Shown: positions 1 through 6,578 of the stretch, piece by piece
Position numbering within the stretch: position 1 is the stretch's first letter
Layout: each line of letters begins with the position of its first letter
DNA from: Porticoccaceae bacterium
GTDB taxonomy: Bacteria > Pseudomonadota > Gammaproteobacteria > Pseudomonadales > Porticoccaceae
Direction of reading: 5' to 3'
DNA: 6,578 nt
NCBI GenBank assembly: GCA_030741175.1
Contig: JASLVT010000078.1
Coordinates: 1-6,578, forward strand
Position numbers and translations under genes: made by a program
The notes under the pieces: generated by a model
Databases searched by the model: none
What the model was told of the DNA's origin: nothing
The model's input: the letters and a program-made list of their open reading frames with translations, nothing else

Positions 1-1
1 A

Positions 2-3000
2 AAGGATGTATTTACTCTCGATCTTGATCCTGAGCGTCTGCGCGGTGAGATTGCTGCATTTGATATCGTGGATAAAAAAGGTGGTGTTGTCGTCGCCAAA
101 GGTCGTCGAATCACCGCTCGGCATATTCGCGAGCTAGAAAAAGGTAAGGTCACCACTCTACAGGTCACTCAGGAGTACATTCTTGGTCGTGCTCTGGCAA
201 AAGATATTGCAGATCCTAAGACCGGCGAATTGTTACTGGAATGTAATACTGAAATCACCGAAGAGAATCTTGCGGTGATGATCGAGGCGGGTATTACCGA
301 CATTGAGACTCTGTATACCAACGATTTAGACTGTGGGCCATTTATCTCCGATACCTTGCGTGCAGATCCATCGCGCACGCAGTTGGAGGCCTTAGTCGAA
401 ATCTACCGTATGATGCGCCCTGGTGAGCCCCCGACTAAAGAGTCAGCAGAGAATTTGTTCTACAACCTATTCTTTAACTTAGAGCGCTACGACCTGTCGT
501 CTGTTGGTCGAATGAAATTTAATCGTCGCTTGGGTCGAGATGAAGAGCAGGGCGCTGGTGTGCTTTATGATGAGCGCTATTTCTCTATGCAAAAGACCGA
601 TGAGGCAAAAGAATTGCGCGAGCAATTTGGCGAAACCTCTGATATTGCTGATGTGATGCAAACGCTTATCAATATCCGCAATGGTAAGGGCTCAGTCGAT
701 GATATCGATCATCTGGGCAACCGCCGTATCCGTTCCGTGGGTGAAATGGCGGAAAATCAATTCCGAGTTGGCTTGGTGCGTGTAGAGCGCGCAGTGAAAG
801 AGCGTTTGGGTGTTGCTGAATCCGAAGAGCTGATGCCGCAGGATCTGGTTAATGCCAAGCCAGTAGCTGCTGCGATGAAAGAGTTTTTTGGTTCCAGTCA
901 GCTGTCTCAGTTTATGGACCAAAACAACCCGCTTTCAGAGGTGACTCACAAGCGCCGAGTCTCGGCACTTGGCCCGGGTGGTCTCACTCGTGAGCGAGCT
1001 GGTTTTGAGGTGCGTGATGTGCATCCGACCCACTATGGCCGTGTGTGTCCGATCGAGACACCTGAGGGCCCGAATATTGGTCTGATCAACTCATTGGCAA
1101 CCTATGCCAGAACCAATGAATATGGCTTTATTGAAACGCCCTATCGTAAAGTGATCGACGGCAAGGTAACCGCAGAGATTGAATATCTGTCCGCCATCAA
1201 TGAGTCTCAATACGTCATTGCACAGGCCTCGGCAGAGCTGAACAATAAAGATGAATTTGCACAAGATATGGTTGCCGTTCGTCATTTGAATGAGTTCACC
1301 GTAAAGCCACCAGAAGAAATAGATTATATGGATGTGTCACCACGTCAGGTCGTTTCTGTGGCGGCATCGTTGATTCCGTTCTTGGAACACGATGATGCTA
1401 ACCGTGCACTTATGGGTTCAAACATGCAACGTCAGGCAGTGCCGACACTGCGTGCAGAAGCGCCTCTGGTCGGCACAGGTATTGAACGTACTGTTGCCAG
1501 TGATTCTGGTGTCTGTGAGGTAGCCAAACGTGGCGGAGTGATTGAAAGTGTTGACGCCGGTCGTATTGTGGTTCGCGTGAGTGATTCTGAAGTCGAAGCG
1601 GGTGAAGCTGGTGTCGATATCTACAATCTGACCAAATACACTAGGTCTAATCAGAATACATGCATCAATCAGCGTCCTATAGTTAAACAGGGCGACACAG
1701 TGTTGCGCGGTGATGTTTTAGCTGATGGTCCATCGGTTGATTTAGGTGAGTTGGCGCTGGGGCAAAATATGCGTATCGCATTTATGCCATGGAACGGTTA
1801 CAACTTTGAAGACTCCATCCTGATCTCTGAGCGCGTGGTGCAAGAGGATCGCTTTACCACTATTCATATCCAGGAGTTAACTTGCGTTGCGCGAGATACC
1901 AAGTTGGGCTCAGAAGAAATTACTGCGGATATCCCCAATGTTGGTGAAGCTGCACTGTCGCGGCTCGACGAGTCGGGAATCGTCCATATTGGTGCCGAGG
2001 TTTCGGCTGGCGATATCCTAGTTGGTAAGGTGACACCCAAGGGTGAAACACAGCTAACGCCAGAGGAAAAGCTGTTGCGTGCCATATTCGGCGAAAAAGC
2101 CTCCGATGTGAAAGACACCTCTTTGCGTGTTGGTAGTAGCATCAAGGGCACTGTGATTGATGTGCAAGTGTTCACTCGTGATGGTCTAGAAAAGGATCAG
2201 CGTTCTTTAGATATCGAGAAAGCTGAGCTGGATCAATACCGTAAGGATCTCAATGATGAATACCGCATTGTTGAAAATGCAACGCTAGGTCGTTTGTTTA
2301 GTGCGTTGGTAGGTGGCAAAGTCGTTAAAGCCGCTGGTCTTAAGAAAGGTGCCGAACTCACTGCTGACGCTGTTGCTGAATACAGTGCCGAAGATTGGTT
2401 CGCGATTCGAATGGATAAATCAGATCTCAATGATCAGATTGCAGCGGCAGAAGCTCAGCTTACAGAACGTCGAGCTGATCTTGATGAACGTTTTGAAGAG
2501 AAGCGCGGCAAACTGCAGAGTGGCGATGATCTGGCACCAGGCGTGTTGAAGACGGTCAAAGTTTATCTGGCCGTCAAGCGCCGAATTCAACCTGGTGACA
2601 AGATGGCGGGTCGTCACGGAAACAAAGGTGTTATCTCTGTTATTAAGCCTGTAGAAGATATGCCCTATGACGAAAATGGCGACACCGTCGATATTGTGCT
2701 CAACCCGCTGGGTGTTCCCTCACGAATGAATGTGGGACAGGTACTTGAAACTCATATGGGTATGGCCGCTAAAGGTCTGGGCGTTAAGATTGATGCGATG
2801 CTTAAAGCACAGTCGAAAGCCGCTGAGATTCGTAAGTTCCTGCAGGAAATCTACGACGTAGGCGATACTGTTTATGGTACTGATCTCAAAGAATTGAGTG
2901 ATGCGGAAGTGCTTGAGTTGGCTTCCAATCTCCGTAAAGGTGTGCCAATTGCGACGCCAGTATTTGATGGAGCTCATGAAGTTGAACTGAAGAAGATGCT

Positions 3001-3433
3001 GACTTTGGCTGGTTTATCCGACACCGGTCAAACAGTGCTCTATGATGGACGCAGCGGCGATAAATTCGATCGCCCAGTGACCGTCGGTTACATGTACATG
3101 CTCAAACTAAACCACTTGGTTGACGACAAAATGCATGCTCGTTCAACCGGTTCTTATAGCTTGGTTACGCAGCAGCCGCTGGGTGGTAAAGCACAGTTTG
3201 GTGGGCAGCGATTCGGTGAGATGGAAGTATGGGCGTTGGAGGCATATGGTGCTGCCTACACGTTGCAGGAAATGCTTACCGTCAAGTCTGATGATGTGGC
3301 TGGTCGAACCAAGATGTATAAAAACATCGTTGATGGTGATCATCGTATGGAGCCTGGCATGCCAGAGTCATTCAACGTATTGGTAAAAGAGGTTCGCTCT
3401 CTTGGTATCAATATGGAATTGGAAAACGAATAA
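2..3433 (+). CDS. rpoB: RNA polymerase subunit beta (5'-truncated by window edge)
   Basis: This is the beta subunit of DNA-directed RNA polymerase, which together with beta' forms the catalytic cleft. The frame is open from the left edge to TAA at 3431-3433, giving 1143 codons. The GTG at 68 is not the start, because conserved beta sequence (DPERLRGE, nt 26-49) lies upstream in frame. By alignment from memory to E. coli beta (1342 aa), the window begins near residue 234, so about 230 residues are missing. The rifampicin region [13 protein letters not shown] starts at 890. Its Q513, D516, H526, R529, S531 and L533 equivalents (nt 908, 917, 947, 956, 962, 968) are all wild type. The active-centre block [13 protein letters not shown] has the lysines matching K1065 and K1073 at 2600 and 2624, and the H1237 match is at 3134. 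A charged, probably helical segment at about 2201-2521 occupies the place of the lineage-specific insertion SI2. A 22-residue insertion lies at 566-631. The gene is intact apart from the cut end. Family assignment is certain. Confidence 0.99.
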   Translation, partial: KDVFTLDLDPERLRGEIAAFDIVDKKGGVVVAKGRRITARHIRELEKGKVTTLQVTQEYILGRALAKDIADPKTGELLLECNTEITEENLAVMIEAGITDIETLYTNDLDCGPFISDTLRADPSRTQLEALVEIYRMMRPGEPPTKESAENLFYNLFFNLERYDLSSVGRMKFNRRLGRDEEQGAGVLYDERYFSMQKTDEAKELREQFGETSDIADVMQTLINIRNGKGSVDDIDHLGNRRIRSVGEMAENQFRVGLVRVERAVKERLGVAESEELMPQDLVNAKPVAAAMKEFFGSSQLSQFMDQNNPLSEVTHKRRVSALGPGGLTRERAGFEVRDVHPTHYGRVCPIETPEGPNIGLINSLATYARTNEYGFIETPYRKVIDGKVTAEIEYLSAINESQYVIAQASAELNNKDEFAQDMVAVRHLNEFTVKPPEEIDYMDVSPRQVVSVAASLIPFLEHDDANRALMGSNMQRQAVPTLRAEAPLVGTGIERTVASDSGVCEVAKRGGVIESVDAGRIVVRVSDSEVEAGEAGVDIYNLTKYTRSNQNTCINQRPIVKQGDTVLRGDVLADGPSVDLGELALGQNMRIAFMPWNGYNFEDSILISERVVQEDRFTTIHIQELTCVARDTKLGSEEITADIPNVGEAALSRLDESGIVHIGAEVSAGDILVGKVTPKGETQLTPEEKLLRAIFGEKASDVKDTSLRVGSSIKGTVIDVQVFTRDGLEKDQRSLDIEKAELDQYRKDLNDEYRIVENATLGRLFSALVGGKVVKAAGLKKGAELTADAVAEYSAEDWFAIRMDKSDLNDQIAAAEAQLTERRADLDERFEEKRGKLQSGDDLAPGVLKTVKVYLAVKRRIQPGDKMAGRHGNKGVISVIKPVEDMPYDENGDTVDIVLNPLGVPSRMNVGQVLETHMGMAAKGLGVKIDAMLKAQSKAAEIRKFLQEIYDVGDTVYGTDLKELSDAEVLELASNLRKGVPIATPVFDGAHEVELKKMLTLAGLSDTGQTVLYDGRSGDKFDRPVTVGYMYMLKLNHLVDDKMHARSTGSYSLVTQQPLGGKAQFGGQRFGEMEVWALEAYGAAYTLQEMLTVKSDDVAGRTKMYKNIVDGDHRMEPGMPESFNVLVKEVRSLGINMELENE
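566..631 (+). other. 22-codon in-frame insertion in rpoB relative to E. coli and Pseudomonas beta
   Basis: Between the conserved blocks [19 protein letters not shown] and [10 protein letters not shown], the protein carries 22 extra residues. They begin YDERYF and end REQFG. E. coli and Pseudomonas beta, as I recall them, pass directly from GILS or GVLS to KDDII or KEDIV. In E. coli numbering the site is near residue 420, upstream of the rifampicin region. The segment is rich in charged residues (D, E, K, R), keeps the frame and has codon use like its surroundings, so it reads as a genuine lineage-specific insertion and not a sequencing error. The exact edges depend on the alignment and could shift by a few codons. 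Its role is unknown; a surface-exposed extension is the likely form. Confidence 0.7.
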
Positions 3434-3454
3434 GCGCGGTATTGCTTACTGATG

Positions 3455-3475
3455 GCTGAGGCCATGTGCCTCAGC
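3455..3475 (+). other. Perfect inverted repeat (stem-loop) in the rpoB-rpoC gap
   Basis: The arms GCTGAGGC (3455-3462) and GCCTCAGC (3468-3475) are exact reverse complements around a 5-base loop, CATGT. The RNA would form a stable 8-bp, GC-rich hairpin. A weaker outer pairing, ACTG (3448-3451) with CAGT (3481-3484), could extend it across an internal loop. The stem is followed by AAACC and not by a run of T, so it is not a canonical intrinsic terminator, which also fits the need for transcription to continue into rpoC. It ends 13 bases before the rpoC Shine-Dalgarno sequence. Possible roles are an mRNA processing or stability element, a tuner of rpoC translation, or a dispersed palindromic repeat. 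The sequence alone does not decide between these. Confidence 0.75.
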
Positions 3476-3488
3476 AAACCCAGTTACT

Positions 3489-3493
3489 GGAGG
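3489..3493 (+). promoter_or_regulatory. Ribosome binding site of rpoC
   Basis: GGAGG lies 7 bases before the TTG at 3501, which is near-ideal spacing. This strong site supports the TTG as the rpoC start. The next in-frame ATG (3585) lies inside a conserved block and is not preceded by a comparable motif. Confidence 0.9.
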
Positions 3494-3500
3494 AAAAGCC

Positions 3501-6500
3501 TTGAAGGATTTAGTCAACCTACTCAAGCAGCAAGAGCAAAACACAGAATTCGATAATATTCGAATTGGTCTCGCGTCACCGGAAATGATTCGATCTTGGT
3601 CATTTGGTGAGGTGAAGAAACCCGAGACAATTAATTATCGTACTTTTAAGCCTGAGCGTGAGGGTCTGTTCTGCGCCAAAATCTTTGGTCCAGTAAAAGA
3701 CTACGAATGTCTCTGTGGCAAGTACAAGCGCATGAAGCACCGCGGCATTGTGTGTGAGAAATGCGGTGTTGAGGTGACACTCACCAAAGTACGCCGTGAG
3801 CGCATGGGTCATATTGAATTGGCCTGTCCTGTTGCCCATATTTGGTTCCTAAAATCATTGCCATCGCGCATTGGTTTGATGCTAGATATGACATTGCGTG
3901 AAATCGAGCGTGTGCTCTATTTTGAATCTTATGTAGTGACCGATCCGGGCATGACCACCTTGGAAAAAGGGCAACTGCTGACTGATGAAGAATACTTTGA
4001 GTCCCTTGAAGAATTCGGTGACGAGTTTAGTGCCACCATGGGCGCTGAAGCGATTCAGGCATTGCTGAAAGAGATTTCTCTTGAAGATGAGATTGCGGAA
4101 ATTCGCGAAGAAATTCCCAACACGAAGTCTGAGACTAAGATCAAGAAATTCTCCAAGCGTCTCAAGTTGTTAGAGGCGTTTCACGGCTCCGGCAATAAGC
4201 CTGAGTGGATGGTGCTAGAGGCATTGCCAGTACTTCCACCTGATCTGCGTCCACTAGTACCACTTGACGGCGGCCGTTTCGCTACTTCAGATCTAAATGA
4301 TTTGTACCGACGAGTTATTAACCGTAACAACCGTCTCAAGCGACTGCTAGAACTCAGTGCGCCAGATATTATTGTTCGCAACGAAAAGCGTATGTTGCAG
4401 GAATCTGTGGATGCATTACTGGATAATGGTCGCCGCGGTCGTGCGATCACTGGCTCTAATAAACGTCCCCTAAAGTCACTTGCCGATATGATCAAAGGTA
4501 AGCAGGGACGTTTCCGTCAGAACTTGTTAGGTAAGCGAGTTGATTATTCAGGCCGATCTGTAATCGTTGTTGGTCCTACACTCAAATTGCACCAATGCGG
4601 TCTGCCCAAGCGTATGGCTCTGGAATTATTTAAGCCCTTTATCTTTAGCAAGCTAGAGTTGCGTGGACTGGCCACAACCATTAAAGCAGCGAAGAAGATG
4701 GTTGAGCGTGAAGAAGCGGTGGTATGGGATATTCTCGATGAAGTTATCCGCGAGCATCCAGTGCTGCTCAACCGTGCACCTACGCTCCACCGCCTCGGTA
4801 TTCAGGCATTTGAGCCGGTGCTGATTGAGGGTAAGGCGATCCAGTTGCACCCCTTAGTTTGTGCGCCCTATAACGCTGACTTTGATGGTGATCAGATGGC
4901 GGTCCACGTGCCGCTGACGATTGAGGCGCAGATGGAATCTCGCGCGTTGATGATGTCGACCAATAATATTCTATCACCCGCATCAGGTGAACCAATTATT
5001 GTGCCATCTCAGGATGTGGTCTTGGGCCTCTATTACATGACACGTCACAAGGTTAATGCGCGTGGGGAGGGCATGATTTTTGCCGATGTCCGCGAGGTAT
5101 CGCGCGCTTACTACAGTGGTACAGTAGAGCTACAGGCACGCGTGAAAGTGCGTATCAATGAAGTGTTGCTTGATGAGGTAACTGGTGAGCGCACCGAAGA
5201 TCGTCGCCTTGTTGAAACTACTATCGGTCGTGCATTGCTTTGGGAGATTGTCCCCGAGGGATTACCCTTTGAGCTGGTTAACCTGCCGATGGTTAAGAAA
5301 GCCATCTCGACGATCATCAATGAGTGCTATCGTCGTGTCGGCCTAAAGGACACGGTTATTTTTGCTGACAAGCTGATGTACACCGGGTTTGATTTTTCTA
5401 CTCGCTCAGGTGCTTCAATTGGCGTCAATGACTTTGTTATCCCCGATGATAAGCAAGAGATTATTGCCGGTGCTGATGACCAAGTTCGTGAAATCGAAAG
5501 TCAGTTCGCCTCAGGTCTGGTGACACAGGGTGAAAAATATAACAAGGTTATTGATATTTGGTCGCAGGCTAATGACCGAGTTGCTAAATCGATGATGCAA
5601 GGTATTAGCACAGAGACTGTGACTAATAGCGATGGCGAAGAAGAGCAACAAGATTCTTTCAACTCTGTCTTTATCATGGCTGACTCTGGTGCTCGTGGTT
5701 CCCCTGCACAGATTCGTCAGCTCGCTGGTATGCGTGGTCTGATGGCACGACCCGATGGTTCGATTATTGAAACGCCAATCACGGCAAACTTCCGTGAAGG
5801 GTTGAGCGTACTTCAGTACTTTATCTCTACTCACGGTGCTCGAAAGGGTCTTGCGGATACTGCATTGAAAACGGCCAACTCTGGGTACCTGACCCGCCGA
5901 TTGGTGGACGTCTCTCAGGACGTTGTGGTCACTGAGGTTGACTGTGGCACCACTGAAGGTCTATTGATGGCACCTGTTATTGAGGGTGGCGATATTATTT
6001 CATCACTCGGTGATCGGATTTTGGGTCGTGTTGTTGCACAAGATGTCCACAAACCCGGAACTGATGAAATCACTGTGCCCGCTGGTACGATGATTGATGA
6101 ACAATGGGTTGTGCACATTGAAAAGATGGGTATCGATGAAGTTGTTGTGCGATCGCCTATTACCTGTGAAGTAACTCATGGTATCTGTGCCGCTTGTTAC
6201 GGCCGTGATTTGGCTCGCGGACATCGTGTCAATCAGGGCGAGGCAGTGGGTGTTATCGCTGCCCAGTCGATTGGTGAGCCAGGCACCCAGCTAACAATGC
6301 GTACATTCCATATCGGTGGTGCTGCATCGCGAGCTTCTGCGGTAGATAGCGTTAAAGTTAAGCAAGATGGTGTTATCCGTCTAATTAATCTTAAGACCGT
6401 ACAGAACAAGGACAAGCATCTAGTTGCTGTTTCCCGTTCTGGTGAACTGGCAATTGCCGATGAGAATGGTCGTGAGCGCGAGCGTTACAAGCTTCCCTAT

Positions 6501-6578
6501 GGTGCTGTCATCAAAGTGAATGATGGAGCACAAGTGAATGCTGGAGATGTGATCGCTAACTGGGATCCACACACTCAC
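3501..6578 (+). CDS. rpoC: RNA polymerase subunit beta' (3'-truncated by window edge), TTG start
   Basis: This is the beta' subunit, which carries the Mg2+-binding catalytic loop of RNA polymerase. TTG at 3501 is chosen because it follows GGAGG and because the first residues ([10 protein letters not shown]) match the family N-terminus; numbering then equals E. coli. Zinc site 1 is C70, C72, C85 and C88 (YECLCGKY, then CEKCG). The sigma-binding coiled coil (about 260-309) keeps R275 and E295 but has Ser at 302. The catalytic motif NADFDGDQ begins at residue 458 (nt 4872), with all three aspartates (460, 462, 464). From a later one-residue insertion onward, numbering runs one ahead of E. coli. 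The bridge helix is about 770-805 (nt 5808-5915). Zinc site 2 is C815, C889, C896 and C899. The trigger loop follows [16 protein letters not shown], with M933, R934 and H937 (nt 6297-6311). The window ends at residue 1026, NWDPHTH, inside the SI3 insertion typical of proteobacteria. E. coli beta' has 1407 aa, so roughly 370-380 residues are missing. It lies 67 bp after rpoB and is probably co-transcribed with it. Confidence 0.99.
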   Translation, partial: MKDLVNLLKQQEQNTEFDNIRIGLASPEMIRSWSFGEVKKPETINYRTFKPEREGLFCAKIFGPVKDYECLCGKYKRMKHRGIVCEKCGVEVTLTKVRRERMGHIELACPVAHIWFLKSLPSRIGLMLDMTLREIERVLYFESYVVTDPGMTTLEKGQLLTDEEYFESLEEFGDEFSATMGAEAIQALLKEISLEDEIAEIREEIPNTKSETKIKKFSKRLKLLEAFHGSGNKPEWMVLEALPVLPPDLRPLVPLDGGRFATSDLNDLYRRVINRNNRLKRLLELSAPDIIVRNEKRMLQESVDALLDNGRRGRAITGSNKRPLKSLADMIKGKQGRFRQNLLGKRVDYSGRSVIVVGPTLKLHQCGLPKRMALELFKPFIFSKLELRGLATTIKAAKKMVEREEAVVWDILDEVIREHPVLLNRAPTLHRLGIQAFEPVLIEGKAIQLHPLVCAPYNADFDGDQMAVHVPLTIEAQMESRALMMSTNNILSPASGEPIIVPSQDVVLGLYYMTRHKVNARGEGMIFADVREVSRAYYSGTVELQARVKVRINEVLLDEVTGERTEDRRLVETTIGRALLWEIVPEGLPFELVNLPMVKKAISTIINECYRRVGLKDTVIFADKLMYTGFDFSTRSGASIGVNDFVIPDDKQEIIAGADDQVREIESQFASGLVTQGEKYNKVIDIWSQANDRVAKSMMQGISTETVTNSDGEEEQQDSFNSVFIMADSGARGSPAQIRQLAGMRGLMARPDGSIIETPITANFREGLSVLQYFISTHGARKGLADTALKTANSGYLTRRLVDVSQDVVVTEVDCGTTEGLLMAPVIEGGDIISSLGDRILGRVVAQDVHKPGTDEITVPAGTMIDEQWVVHIEKMGIDEVVVRSPITCEVTHGICAACYGRDLARGHRVNQGEAVGVIAAQSIGEPGTQLTMRTFHIGGAASRASAVDSVKVKQDGVIRLINLKTVQNKDKHLVAVSRSGELAIADENGRERERYKLPYGAVIKVNDGAQVNAGDVIANWDPHTH

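Noticed and set aside
68..70. GTG as the start codon of rpoB
   Set aside because: The frame is open upstream to the window edge and encodes conserved beta sequence (DPERLRGE). The gene is truncated by the window and does not start here.
890..970. Possible rifampicin-resistance substitution in beta
   Set aside because: All the key positions (513, 516, 526, 529, 531, 533) carry the wild-type residues. Val for Ile at 530 is also the residue found in Pseudomonas.
2313..2549. Same-strand overlapping reading frames inside rpoB (2313-2549 and 3120-3386)
   Set aside because: They sit in an alternative frame of conserved beta codons, have low-information products and no convincing independent ribosome binding site.
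3455..3475. Intrinsic terminator between rpoB and rpoC
   Set aside because: The stem is followed by AAACC with no T-run, and rpoC depends on read-through in this operon type.
4181..4495. Antisense open reading frames of 60-107 codons opposite rpoB and rpoC, for example at 4181-4495, 1864-2175 and 5511-5834 on the minus strand
   Set aside because: They lie entirely inside highly conserved sense coding sequence. Their translations show no recognisable family. They are expected shadow frames.
1..6578. Mobile element, CRISPR array, tRNA or rRNA, or a novel system hidden in the window
   Set aside because: Apart from a 67-bp gap, the window is fully occupied by two conserved core genes. I saw no direct repeat array, RNA gene or insertion-sequence end.

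Overview
The window is an ordinary, highly conserved housekeeping locus: the two large RNA polymerase subunit genes in their usual order and orientation, rpoB (beta) followed by rpoC (beta'). Both are on the + strand and both are cut by the window edges. The protein sequences read as gammaproteobacterial. Beta and beta' follow the Escherichia coli and Pseudomonas proteins almost block by block. Several stretches, such as the beta segment around nt 1273-1310 ([15 protein letters not shown]) and the beta' segment just before the right edge ([15 protein letters not shown]), look closer to Pseudomonas and its relatives than to enterics. A 22-residue insertion in beta, absent from the E. coli and Pseudomonas sequences as I remember them, suggests a marine or Cellvibrionales-like lineage. 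That placement is tentative.

Layout: nt 2-3433 hold the last 1143 codons of rpoB, lacking roughly the first 230 residues. Nt 3434-3500 are a 67-bp gap with a perfect 8-bp stem-loop and a strong Shine-Dalgarno sequence (GGAGG). Nt 3501-6578 hold the first 1026 codons of rpoC, which begins with TTG; about 370-380 codons are missing past the right edge. No frameshift or internal stop is seen in either gene. There is no gene-free stretch over 300 bases.

The two products form the catalytic core of RNA polymerase together with alpha and omega. Beta supplies the rifampicin pocket and the conserved lysines and histidine of the active centre. Beta' supplies the Mg2+-binding aspartates, bridge helix, trigger loop and the sigma-binding coiled coil. 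Close spacing, same strand and no visible terminator or promoter between them fit one transcript, as in the rplKAJL-rpoBC operon of this class.

I found no previously undescribed system. The points worth a second look are small: the rpoB-rpoC stem-loop, the beta insertion, the TTG start, and a few substitutions at normally conserved beta' positions.
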